From positions 82,993-146,992 of the forward strand of contig NZ_JAAWWD010000034.1 of the NCBI RefSeq assembly GCF_021404545.1: a DNA stretch of 64,000 bases, given 5' to 3'. A program made the translations under genes and the position numbers. Shown here one piece after another: positions 16,249 to 23,632 of the stretch. Origin of the DNA: Aestuariivita sp. (lineage in GTDB: Bacteria; Pseudomonadota; Alphaproteobacteria; Rhodobacterales; Rhodobacteraceae). The first letter of the stretch is position 1; each line of letters opens with the position of its first letter. The notes under the pieces were generated by a model. That model made no database searches. It had not been told where the DNA came from and saw nothing but the letters and a program-made list of their open reading frames with translations.

Positions 16249-17052
16249 ATGACAACGTCAGTCGATTTCACGACTTCTGTCAGCACCGCATTGCCCCTTT
16301 TGCGGCGCTACGGTCGCGCCTTGACCGGAGATCAGACAACCGGCGACAGCTATGCTGCGGCCACGCTTGAGGCGATCTTGGAAGACCGTAGCGTTGCCGA
16401 AGAAGCCTCGACCGTCAAGATCGGGGTCTATAAGGTGTTTCATTCGATCTGGTTGAGTTCCGGTGCACCAGTGGAAGACAAAGAAACCGGGCTGCGGGCC
16501 GCAGCGCAAAAACACCTCTCCAAGCTGACGGCGAACACCCGCGAGGCACTGTTGCTGCATACGATCGAGGAATTCAGCGTGTCGGCGGTCGCCGAAATCA
16601 TGCAGATCGAACAGAGCGAAGCGGATCATCTGATCACCGTGGCCCGCCGCGAGATGGAGGACGCCGTCTCGGGCCGGGTAATGATCATCGAGGATGAGGC
16701 GATCATCGCGATGGATCTCGAGAACGTGGTTGCCGATATGGGGCATCTCGTGACCGGCGTGGCGCGAACCCGTAAAGAGGCGGTCAGTCTGGCCGCAAAG
16801 GATGTTCCTGATCTGGTTTTGGCAGATATTCAACTGGCCGATAACTCATCCGGCATCGACGCCGTGAACGAAATTCTGGATGCTCAGGGCAAACGCCCGG
16901 TGATCTTCATCACCGCGTTTCCCGAACGGTTGCTGACCGGAGAGCGCCCTGAGCCCGCGTTCCTGATCTCCAAACCCTATACGGAGGCACAGGTGCGCTC
17001 CGCCGTAAGCCAGGCGATGTTCTTTTCGTCAACGGAGACCCTGAAGGCCTAG
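16249..17052 (+). CDS. phyR: General stress response regulator PhyR
   Basis: The 267-residue protein has the unusual PhyR layout. Residues 1-135 are a sigma-factor-like domain (SLTANTREALLLHTIEEFSVSAVAEIMQI region resembles sigma region 4 but lacks DNA contacts), and residues 142-265 are a receiver domain with E148/D149 acidic residues, phospho-acceptor D193 in LADIQLAD, and K242 in ISKPY. Phosphorylation exposes the sigma-like domain, which binds NepR and frees EcfG. It is transcribed from its own EcfG promoter divergently from nepR-ecfG and ends at a hairpin terminator. Confidence 0.96.
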   Translation: MTTSVDFTTSVSTALPLLRRYGRALTGDQTTGDSYAAATLEAILEDRSVAEEASTVKIGVYKVFHSIWLSSGAPVEDKETGLRAAAQKHLSKLTANTREALLLHTIEEFSVSAVAEIMQIEQSEADHLITVARREMEDAVSGRVMIIEDEAIIAMDLENVVADMGHLVTGVARTRKEAVSLAAKDVPDLVLADIQLADNSSGIDAVNEILDAQGKRPVIFITAFPERLLTGERPEPAFLISKPYTEAQVRSAVSQAMFFSSTETLKA

Positions 17053-17391
17053 AGCTTTTCGGCCACGAAAAACGAAAGGCCCCGCCGCAAAGGCGGGGTA
17101 CATTTCCCCGGTTTGAAGAGGAACAGACCATCGGGCTGTCACAACCGGCGGCAACGCAAGCACGGCTTGAGCCTGACCCGTCGGGGATCTGGCGCCAATG
17201 GCTTGGATGAACGGGCGCCGCAATGTGCCAAGACGATGTGCGCGCAGTCTGCTACCGGGTGGTACCGTGGAGCGACCGTTCGACGATCTCGATATCAGGG
17301 CAATCACGAGTGCATCGGGCATAGGCCGACCGGTCTTTCGTCGGGCCGTGCCGGACCTGTGCAGGAACGTCAGACCGCACTGTTCCCGGGC
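17053..17391. other. Intergenic region after phyR
   Basis: These 339 bases contain the terminator at 17080-17098 and nothing else I can support. The open frames here are continuations of the GC-biased antisense of the flanking receiver gene. Confidence 0.4.
17080..17098. terminator. Hairpin terminator after phyR
   Basis: CCCCGCC, loop GCAAA and GGCGGGG form a perfect 7-bp GC stem 27 bases after the phyR stop. The plus strand continues TACATTTCC, a weak T-tract. The minus strand continues CCTTTCGTTTTTC, so the structure may act in both directions. Confidence 0.65.
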
Positions 17392-17733
17392 TCAAGCCTT
17401 GACGACTTCTTGACCCAGCGCCTCTCGCACGATTCTGATGAGCATCGCATCGGTGAAGGGACGCGACAGGCATAACCAATGCGGCGGGGTATCCCGACCG
17501 TTCGAGTCGGTCCAGATAAAGGCCATCTCGGCAGCCTTCCAGCGCCGAGCTTGGAGATACGGCTCGTCCTCTTTCAGGACATGATCTGACAGGACGATCC
17601 ACGGCGTCTTGTCGATCCTGCAGCATTCAGAGCGCTCGGCGCAGATCACCGCTAGGTCCGGAAACGCCGAACGCAGCGCCTGCGCCATGTCTGTGCGGAC
17701 GAACGGATCCTGCTCGATCAATAGAATGCTCAC
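17392..17733 (-). CDS. Stand-alone receiver-like protein (degenerate)
   Basis: The 113-residue product has a receiver-domain outline: MSILLIEQDPFVRTDMAQAL at the start (E7, D9 acidic pocket), WIVLSDH with a possible acceptor D50, and LSRPFTDAML near the end, where the conserved lysine is replaced by R91. The usual glycine-rich loop after the acceptor is absent and the domain is short, so phosphotransfer may be altered or lost. The start is GTG at 17733 with AAGG upstream. It lies between phyR and a Crp/Fnr gene, which hints at a link to stress signalling, but the partner is unknown. Confidence 0.7.
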   Translation of the reverse strand: MSILLIEQDPFVRTDMAQALRSAFPDLAVICAERSECCRIDKTPWIVLSDHVLKEDEPYLQARRWKAAEMAFIWTDSNGRDTPPHWLCLSRPFTDAMLIRIVREALGQEVVKA

Positions 17734-17770
17734 GCGGGATGCCTTTTTGATACGGTTGGGATCGCATTAT

Positions 17771-17795
17771 GGAACCTCTGGCCGTATCGCGCATT
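17771..17795 (+). promoter_or_regulatory. Possible degenerate EcfG promoter of the Crp/Fnr gene
   Basis: GGAAC at 17771-17775 is followed after 16 bases by CATT, one base off the CGTT -10 element. It lies 36 bases before the ATG at 17832. This is a weak call. Confidence 0.3.
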
Positions 17796-17831
17796 AAACT
17801 GTGACATACTGACGTAAAGGAAGGGAAACGA

Positions 17832-18560
17832 ATGGCGACGCGTTGCGAGCAGTGCCCATTGCACGGGGCAGATATCTTCTCAGAAGTGTCCATGGAAGAC
17901 CGCCGCAGCACCCAGCGGTTCAAATCCGGTGAGTTGATGGTCGATCCAGGAACCCCGATTATGTCGCAAGGGTCGAACGCGCCGCAGCTCTATACGGCGC
18001 TGCGGGGCATGGGGCTGCGCTATGTGGTGCTTCCCAGCGGGGATCGGCAAGTCATCAATTTTATCTTTCCGGGCGACTTTATCGGCTTGCAAGCCGGCAT
18101 CATGGGAGAAATGCAGCATTCGGTCGAGGCGACAACGGCCATGACCTTGTGTGTCTTTGACCGGTCCGAACTCTACAATTTTTTCAAGACCAACCCATCA
18201 CGTGCATTCGACGTGACATGGCTCTCGGCGGTAGAAGAGCATTTTCTGGGCGACGCCCTGGCGACAATCGGCCAGCGTTCCGCGATTGAGGCCGTCTCAT
18301 GGGCGTTGTTAAAGGTCTTCCAGCGGGGCCAGGCGCTGGGGCTTGTCTCCCGGTCTCGGATGCCGTTTCCGTTCCGCCAACAGGATCTGGCCGATGCGCT
18401 GGGGCTCTCGCTGGTGCATACCAACAAGACCCTGGTCAAATTGCGCGATCGTCAATTGGCCGCGTGGTCAGAGGGCATTTTGCAGATCAACGATCTTGCG
18501 GCACTTGCAAAGATGGCACAGGCCGAGGTCGAACCACCGAAGAAGCGGCCTTTCCTATGA
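17832..18560 (+). CDS. Crp/Fnr family transcriptional regulator
   Basis: The 242-residue regulator has an N-terminal cyclic-nucleotide-binding-like beta-roll (residues about 25-120, including SGDRQVINFIFPGDFIGLQAGIMGEMQHSVEATT), a long dimer helix and a C-terminal winged helix with FRQQDLADALGLSLVHTNKTLVKLRD near 180-205. C5 and C8 in RCEQCPL recall FNR, but the complete set of four cluster cysteines is not present, so oxygen sensing by a 4Fe-4S cluster is not supported. AAGGAAGGG precedes the ATG. A strong bidirectional terminator follows. Its position at the edge of the EcfG island suggests a stress-linked regulator of unknown ligand. Confidence 0.88.
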   Translation: MATRCEQCPLHGADIFSEVSMEDRRSTQRFKSGELMVDPGTPIMSQGSNAPQLYTALRGMGLRYVVLPSGDRQVINFIFPGDFIGLQAGIMGEMQHSVEATTAMTLCVFDRSELYNFFKTNPSRAFDVTWLSAVEEHFLGDALATIGQRSAIEAVSWALLKVFQRGQALGLVSRSRMPFPFRQQDLADALGLSLVHTNKTLVKLRDRQLAAWSEGILQINDLAALAKMAQAEVEPPKKRPFL

Positions 18561-18566
18561 CCCAAA

Positions 18567-18600
18567 AAAGGTGGCCCCGGCTGGAACCGGGGCCACCTTT
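18567..18600. terminator. Strong bidirectional terminator
   Basis: AAAGGTGGCCCCGG, loop CTGGAA and CCGGGGCCACCTTT form a perfect 14-bp stem. A run of six A's at its left edge provides a T-tract on the minus strand, and TTT follows on the plus strand. It lies between the convergent Crp/Fnr and PLDc_N genes and serves both. Confidence 0.88.
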
Positions 18601-18620
18601 GCAATGGTCACTCGGCAATG

Positions 18621-18812
18621 TCAGGCTGTACTCGGCCGACCGCGTGGCCCGGCAACAAACCAGATGATAAACCCGATCAGCGGAAGAATGAGGACCAGCA
18701 GGCACCAAAGCACCTTGGATCCGGTGGTCGCCCCTGACGTGACGATTGAGATGAACGCCCAGATGTTCAGCGCCATCAAGATAAGACTTCCAAGTCCTGC
18801 GATCTCAACCAT
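18621..18812 (-). CDS. PLD nuclease N-terminal (PLDc_N) small membrane protein
   Basis: The 63-residue product has two hydrophobic helices separated by a short polar turn (GATTGSKVLWCLLVLILPLIGFIIWFVAGPRGRP). The W-x-L-x-hydrophobic-P-x-x-G-x-hydrophobic-x-W/Y-hydrophobic pattern defines the PLDc_N domain, elsewhere found at the N-terminus of cardiolipin synthases. Here it stands alone. The ATG at 18812 has AGGAG six bases upstream; a TTG two codons earlier is less likely. An exact EcfG promoter lies at 18871-18895. With the PLD of the ecfG operon it points to envelope lipids as a stress target, which is an inference. Confidence 0.85.
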   Translation of the reverse strand: MVEIAGLGSLILMALNIWAFISIVTSGATTGSKVLWCLLVLILPLIGFIIWFVAGPRGRPSTA

Positions 18813-18870
18813 TTTCAACTCCTATCGGTTTGCGATTGCCGCCAGGGCGGCACCAGGTATCTGACACGAC

Positions 18871-18895
18871 AACGCGCGACAGGGCGTTTGGTTCC
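18871..18895 (-). promoter_or_regulatory. EcfG-type promoter of the PLDc_N gene
   Basis: On the minus strand GGAAC (18891-18895), a 16-base spacer and CGTT (18871-18874) match the consensus, with the start codon 59 bases downstream. Confidence 0.8.
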
Positions 18896-19068
18896 ACAAT
18901 GTCCTGTGCTGGCGCAAAGAACGGCCGCTCGAAACGGTTGGACCGGTCAGACCCGCGAGGTGTCGCCCGAGCCGGGACACGCTAATCGGTCATCCTGCCG
19001 ACGCGAAAGGGGCTCCAGAGCAATGTTCAGCGCATCAGGGCCAAATCGGATGTCGGTCTTCTGGTTCA

Positions 19069-19099
19069 CCCCCGGCATCCGTTGCACGGGATCCGGGGG
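19069..19099 (-). terminator. GC-rich hairpin after tctA
   Basis: CCCCCGG-c-ATCC and GGATCCGGGGG pair with a single bulged C around an 8-base loop, 38 bases past the tctA stop. There is no clear T-tract, so it may be a weak terminator or an RNA-stabilising end. Confidence 0.3.
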
Positions 19100-19136
19100 C
19101 GCGCCTTTCATGCCTGCCGCTTGGGCCTCACTTGCC

Positions 19137-20645
19137 CTAGCCCGCGGCCATCTTGGCCGCTTGCGCGTCCTGATGCCGCTTCCATTGGCCATAAAAGCCA
19201 TAGATCAACGACACAAGGCTGGCGATGAGCAAAACTGCCGTGATCGGTCGAGAGACGAAATCCCAGTAATCATAATCGCTGATCACAAGCCCTTGGCGTA
19301 GGCTCCGTTCGGCTATCGGACCAAGGACCAGACCGATAACGAATGACGCGATGGGGTATTTCAGTTTCCGCAGAAGGAAGCCGAATGCGCCCATGGCAAG
19401 CATCACGCCGACATCGACGATGTTGGAGTTCAGCGCATAGACACCGGTCATACACAGCACGACAATCGCGGGACCCACCAGCGCATAGGGCGCTTTGAGG
19501 ACAAGGGCGAAGTACCGCGCGGCGCGGATCCCGAAAACCAGCATCAGGATGTTTGCAATGAACATGCCGATAAATACTGTATAAACGAGCTGCGTGTTGG
19601 TCTCCATCAACAGGGGGCCTGGAATGATCCCGTGGATCGTCAGTCCACCCAGCATCACGGCTGTGGTCGCGCTGCCTGGGATACCAAGGGCCAAAAGCGG
19701 GATCATGGAGCCACCGACGGCGGAGTTGTTTGCCGATTCCGGCGCGGCAATACCTTCGGCCACCCCGGTGCCAAAGTCCTGCGGCCTCTTGGACCAACGC
19801 ACCGCCTCGGAATAGCTGATAAAGGCAGCGGTGGTGGCGCCGACACCCGGCAGCGCACCGATAAAGGCGCCAATCGACGAGGAGCGCAACAGCGTATACC
19901 GTGTCGCCAGGAATTCCTTCATGCTCGGCAATTTGGTGGAAACATCGGTGATCACATCTGCGGTCGATGTCCGTTCACCGGCCCGTTGCAGCACTTCGGC
20001 CAGTGCAAATGTGCCGATGATGGCCGGAACAAAGCTTATGCCTGTCAGCAGCGAGAGATTGCCGAACGTGTACCGCTCGGTCCCGGTGATCGGATCGAGG
20101 CCGACAGTGGCGATACCAAGACCAAGAAGCCCAGCAACCAGACCTTTCAGGACCGATCCACCGCCGATGGCCGAGATCGCGGTAATCCCCAGAACGGCCA
20201 GCGCGAAATACTCCGGTGGTCCGAAATTCAGGGCAAACTGCGCCATGGGCGGGGCCAGCAGCATCAGCACGATGGTTCCGAAGATCCCGCCGATCGCAGA
20301 CGAGGCCAGCGCGATGCCCAGTGCTTTGCCGGCCTGCCCCTTCTTGGCCATCGGATAGCCGTCGAGCGCGGTACAGGCGGCCTCGGGACTGCCGGGCGTG
20401 TTGAACAGAATGGCAGAGATCGACCCTCCGAAGGTTGAGCCCACATAAACGCCTGACAGCAAAAGCAGCCCCGCGGTGGGATCGAACACAAAGGTAAAGG
20501 GGATCAGAAGGGCCACCCCAACGATCCCCGTCAGTCCGGGAACCGACCCGAAGGCGATCCCCCAGACAACCGAAAAGATGATCAGCAGAAAGGAGGACGG
20601 GTTGCCAAAAAGATAGGCGATCGCGGAGCCATATGCTTCCAACAT
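19137..20645 (-). CDS. tctA: Tripartite tricarboxylate transporter, large permease TctA
   Basis: The 502-residue permease has about 10-12 hydrophobic segments and the TctA signatures: GSVPGLTGIVGVALLIPFTF near residue 30, SAILFNTPGSPEAACTALDGYPMAKKGQ near 80, and a duplicated GALPGVGATTAAFISYSEAVR near 265 followed by GIAAPESANNSAVGGSMIPLLALGIPGSATTAVMLGGL. It forms the membrane channel with TctB and receives substrate from periplasmic TctC. It is the last gene of aminotransferase-tctC-tctB-tctA, starting 21 bases after tctB. The substrate is likely a carboxylate but cannot be read from sequence. Confidence 0.95.
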   Translation of the reverse strand: MLEAYGSAIAYLFGNPSSFLLIIFSVVWGIAFGSVPGLTGIVGVALLIPFTFVFDPTAGLLLLSGVYVGSTFGGSISAILFNTPGSPEAACTALDGYPMAKKGQAGKALGIALASSAIGGIFGTIVLMLLAPPMAQFALNFGPPEYFALAVLGITAISAIGGGSVLKGLVAGLLGLGIATVGLDPITGTERYTFGNLSLLTGISFVPAIIGTFALAEVLQRAGERTSTADVITDVSTKLPSMKEFLATRYTLLRSSSIGAFIGALPGVGATTAAFISYSEAVRWSKRPQDFGTGVAEGIAAPESANNSAVGGSMIPLLALGIPGSATTAVMLGGLTIHGIIPGPLLMETNTQLVYTVFIGMFIANILMLVFGIRAARYFALVLKAPYALVGPAIVVLCMTGVYALNSNIVDVGVMLAMGAFGFLLRKLKYPIASFVIGLVLGPIAERSLRQGLVISDYDYWDFVSRPITAVLLIASLVSLIYGFYGQWKRHQDAQAAKMAAG

Positions 20646-20666
20646 GGTGAAGGATCCTTCCGGGGC

Positions 20667-21176
20667 TCAGTAGAACAGCACGTTCAGGTCGTAGAAAACG
20701 CCACTGCCCCGGGGCAGCGGCAACTCAAGCGCCTGCGTGAAGAACAGGACGAGGACCACGGTGAAACAGGCCGCGAAGATAACCCGCGTCACGTTGTTTT
20801 TGTAAGGGATCACGAAGCTAGCCAGCATCAGAAACGCGAAGGTGGCGAGGATAAAACCCAGATGCTGGAAGGCGACGAAATAGATCAGGATCAGCGCCCC
20901 CATCGCGCACACGCGCAGCGCCGAGGCACGAAAATCCGCCGTCATGGTAAAGGCGCCTGCCATCTCCTCACCGCTCTGGCGCAGGCTCAGGACGGACCGG
21001 ATCGCCAGAATGCCCGTGATCAGAGCCATCGTCGCGAAAATGATCTTGGGCCAGAAATCGGCGTCGGCCTGGGCAAATCTGCGCGACTCAGGAAAGCCGT
21101 CCGCCACAAACCACAAGAAGATCGACAAACCAAACAGGAGACTGGCAAAGGCCAGATCAAGCAGGCGATGGGCCAT
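20667..21176 (-). CDS. tctB: Tripartite tricarboxylate transporter, small permease TctB
   Basis: The 169-residue protein has four hydrophobic helices and the usual TctB size, with GFPESRRFAQADADFWPKIIF (residues about 24-44), the conserved substrate-pore-edge segment, after the first helix. I prefer the ATG at 21176 because AAGGA lies nine bases upstream; another ATG three codons earlier sits right against that site. It follows tctC by 82 bases and precedes tctA closely. Confidence 0.9.
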   Translation of the reverse strand: MAHRLLDLAFASLLFGLSIFLWFVADGFPESRRFAQADADFWPKIIFATMALITGILAIRSVLSLRQSGEEMAGAFTMTADFRASALRVCAMGALILIYFVAFQHLGFILATFAFLMLASFVIPYKNNVTRVIFAACFTVVLVLFFTQALELPLPRGSGVFYDLNVLFY

Positions 21177-21258
21177 GGTATCCATTCCTTGGAGGTATTG
21201 GGATGGCCCGTCGCGCTCTCAACCGTTGCCGGTCAGAAATGCGCGACAGGCAGGATGA

Positions 21259-22218
21259 TCAGTCCGTCAGACCAAGCGCGTCAAGCACGCGGGTGTAGAC
21301 TTCGATCTCGCTTTCGATAAAGGCCTGAAACTCATCGGGCCCCAGCAGCACAGAGCGATACTGAAGCGCCGCCTGTTCCTGTATCTGCTGATATGCGTCG
21401 GTCGCCACGGCCTCGGACACAAGTCCATAAAGCGTTTCGACATGCGCAGGATCGGCATCCGCAGGCATGGCAAATGCACGCCACCGTCCCAATGTCACGT
21501 CATAGCCAAGCTCAACGGCGGTCGGCACATCGGGCAGCACCGGGAGACGCTCATCGGAAAAGACAACAAGCGGGCGCATATCACCGGATTCGATCAGGCC
21601 GCGCGCAGGCCCGTATTCCTCATGCATGGCGTCCACCTGACCGCCCAACGTGTTCGACACCATCTCGGACGAGCCGAACGGCACGGTCGTGACCTCGGCG
21701 CCGGTTTCGATGTTCCACAGACCCATCACCGTGTCGTCGAACCCGGCGGCATTGGTGATACCGACGGTCAGATCACCTGGGTTCTCGCGGGCGTGGGCCA
21801 TAAAGTCCTGGATGGTCTGGAACGGGCTGGATTCGGGAACCAGGATCATACCCTGATCGTATTGAACGCGTGCCAGCGGCTGGAACGAGTCCATCTGGAT
21901 CCGGCCCAGCACATGGGCAATGATCTGATCGGGGCTGATCGCCATTAGCGTATAGCCATCGACGCGGCGTTGCTGGAAATTGGCATAGGCCGGCATCCCG
22001 CCCCCGCCCTGGATCGAGATCGGCACCATCGACTGGCCCGAGATCTCTTCAAAGGGCACGCCCACCGCGCGGATGAACCGGTCGGTGCCACCCCCAGGCC
22101 CGTAAGAGTGGATGACTTCGATTGTGCGCGTGGGATAATCCTGCGCCAGTGCCGCGGGTACGGCCAATGTGGTGCCTGCCATAAAGGCGGCCATGGTGGC
22201 GGTTTTCAGGGACAACAT
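21259..22218 (-). CDS. tctC: Tripartite tricarboxylate transporter, solute-binding protein TctC
   Basis: The 319-residue protein has a signal peptide (residues 1-26, ending AALAQDYP) and the Bug/TctC layout: YPTRTIEVIHSYGPGGGTDRFIRAVG at the N-terminus, the hinge IQGGGGMPAYANFQQRRVDGYTLM, and GITNAAGFDDTVMGLWNIETGAEVTTVPFGSSEMVSNTLGGQVDAM for the ligand loops. It captures the substrate in the periplasm. GGAGGAG lies seven bases before the ATG at 22218, and the longer in-frame start would precede the signal peptide with a polar leader. It is 92 bases after the aminotransferase stop. Confidence 0.94.
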   Translation of the reverse strand: MLSLKTATMAAFMAGTTLAVPAALAQDYPTRTIEVIHSYGPGGGTDRFIRAVGVPFEEISGQSMVPISIQGGGGMPAYANFQQRRVDGYTLMAISPDQIIAHVLGRIQMDSFQPLARVQYDQGMILVPESSPFQTIQDFMAHARENPGDLTVGITNAAGFDDTVMGLWNIETGAEVTTVPFGSSEMVSNTLGGQVDAMHEEYGPARGLIESGDMRPLVVFSDERLPVLPDVPTAVELGYDVTLGRWRAFAMPADADPAHVETLYGLVSEAVATDAYQQIQEQAALQYRSVLLGPDEFQAFIESEIEVYTRVLDALGLTD

Positions 22219-22310
22219 ATTCTCTCCTCCAAGAATTCTGTCAGTATCGTGTGGCATGTTTTTGGAAGGGCGCCCCGGTGCCACACATAAATGGGGCGTC
22301 CCCTAGATCG

Positions 22311-23507
22311 TCACTCAGCGGCGAGAGTGTGCGGAAGGTCCTCCTCCAGGACCTCCATCGCGGCCGCTGTTCCACCGCTGGAATGGGGAATGCCCGCCTT
22401 GGACAGCCCCATTTCGATCCCCGACAACGTGCCCATCAGCATCGCGTCGTTGAAATCCCCCAGATGCCCGATGCGGAAGACGCGATCCGCCACCTTGGAC
22501 AGGCCATTGCCCAGCGAGATGTCGAAATTCTTCAGCACCGTCGCGCGAAATGCATCAGCGCCATGGCCTTCAGGCATCATCACGGCGGTCAGAACGCCGC
22601 TTTCCTGGCCCTGCTGGCTGCACAGCACTTCAAGCCCCCAGGCCCGGACGGCAGCACGGGTGGCACGGCCATGGCGGGCATGCCGCGCAAAGACGTTTTC
22701 CAGCCCCTCTTCGTGCAGCATCGCGACCGCTTCGTTCAGGCCATAAAGCATGTTTGTGGCGGGCGTGTAGGGGAAATAGCCGGTTTCATTCGGGCCGGTC
22801 ATATCTTGCCAATCCCAGTAGGACCGGCGCATCCCGCCATTGCGCGACACCTCCATCGCCTTTTGGCTCACGCAATTGAACGAAATCCCCGGCGGCAGCA
22901 TTAGACCCTTTTGCGAGCCCGACACACAGACATCGACACCCCATTCATCGAACCGGAAATCGACCGACGCCAGGCCCGAGATGGAATCGACCATCAAGAG
23001 TGCGGGATGGCCCACCCCGTCAATCGCCGCACGCACCTCCGCGATAGGCGAGACCGAACCGGTGGAGGTTTCGTTATGCACCACGCAGACCGCCTTGATC
23101 TGGTGTGCTTTGTCTTCGCGCAGCCGTTCTGCAATGGCCTCGGGGTCCGCGCCACCGCGCCAGTCACCTTCGATGAACTCAGGCGCCAGGCCAAGGCGTT
23201 TGGCCATTGTCATCCAGAGCGTCGAGAAATGCCCGGTTTCATACATCAGGACCCGGTCGCCTTCGGACAGCGTGTTGATCAGGGCCGCTTCCCAGGCGCC
23301 GGTACCAGAAGCGGGATAGATGATCACCTGGCCGACTTGCGTCTTGAAGATCGACTTCATGCCGTCAAGCGCTGCCTGACCGACCGCCGCGAAATCCGGT
23401 CCACGATGGTCAATCGTTTGGGCACTGATTGCCCTCAGGATACGGTCAGGAACCGCACTTGGGCCAGGAATTTGCAGAAAGTGCCGCCCGGCTTTTCTCG
23501 ATGTCAT
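22311..23507 (-). CDS. Class V aminotransferase, serine/aspartate-glyoxylate type
   Basis: The 398-residue PLP enzyme belongs to the alanine/serine-glyoxylate aminotransferase group. It shows the N-terminal IPGPSAVPDRILRAIS, DHRGPDF at 33-39, SGTGAWEAA at 67-75, VDSISGLASVDFRFDEWGVDV with D174 (pyridine-nitrogen contact) and GSQKG with K200 as the PLP lysine. The C-terminal FRIGHLGDFNDAMLMGTLSGIEMGL is typical. It resembles BhcA of the beta-hydroxyaspartate cycle, but bhcB, bhcC and bhcD are not nearby. GGAGG precedes the ATG. It heads a leftward unit with tctCBA, so it probably processes an imported amino/keto acid, with glyoxylate a plausible amino acceptor. Confidence 0.88.
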   Translation of the reverse strand: MTSRKAGRHFLQIPGPSAVPDRILRAISAQTIDHRGPDFAAVGQAALDGMKSIFKTQVGQVIIYPASGTGAWEAALINTLSEGDRVLMYETGHFSTLWMTMAKRLGLAPEFIEGDWRGGADPEAIAERLREDKAHQIKAVCVVHNETSTGSVSPIAEVRAAIDGVGHPALLMVDSISGLASVDFRFDEWGVDVCVSGSQKGLMLPPGISFNCVSQKAMEVSRNGGMRRSYWDWQDMTGPNETGYFPYTPATNMLYGLNEAVAMLHEEGLENVFARHARHGRATRAAVRAWGLEVLCSQQGQESGVLTAVMMPEGHGADAFRATVLKNFDISLGNGLSKVADRVFRIGHLGDFNDAMLMGTLSGIEMGLSKAGIPHSSGGTAAAMEVLEEDLPHTLAAE

Positions 23508-23561
23508 TGATTATCCTCCACACTGATCCGGTTCAAACACAGGGACGCGTGTTGCCGAATG

Positions 23562-23578
23562 CATAATCTTGAATTATG
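23562..23578. promoter_or_regulatory. Candidate GntR operator between divergent catabolic units
   Basis: CATAAT, spacer CTTGA and ATTATG form a perfect 6-bp inverted repeat in an AT-rich patch inside the 125-base divergent region between the aminotransferase and FAD-enzyme genes. A partly overlapping ATTATGAATACAAT extends it. FadR/FCD-type GntR proteins bind short AT-rich palindromes, so the GntR encoded at 26526 is the natural candidate. Confidence 0.45.
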
Positions 23579-23632
23579 AATACAATTTGAAAAGATGAGC
23601 TGTCAAGCCACGTCGCCGGGGAGGAGACAAAC

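Noticed and set aside
22311..23507. BhcA of the beta-hydroxyaspartate cycle
   Set aside because: The class V aminotransferase is related, but genes for the dehydratase, aldolase and iminosuccinate reductase of that cycle are not in the neighbourhood.
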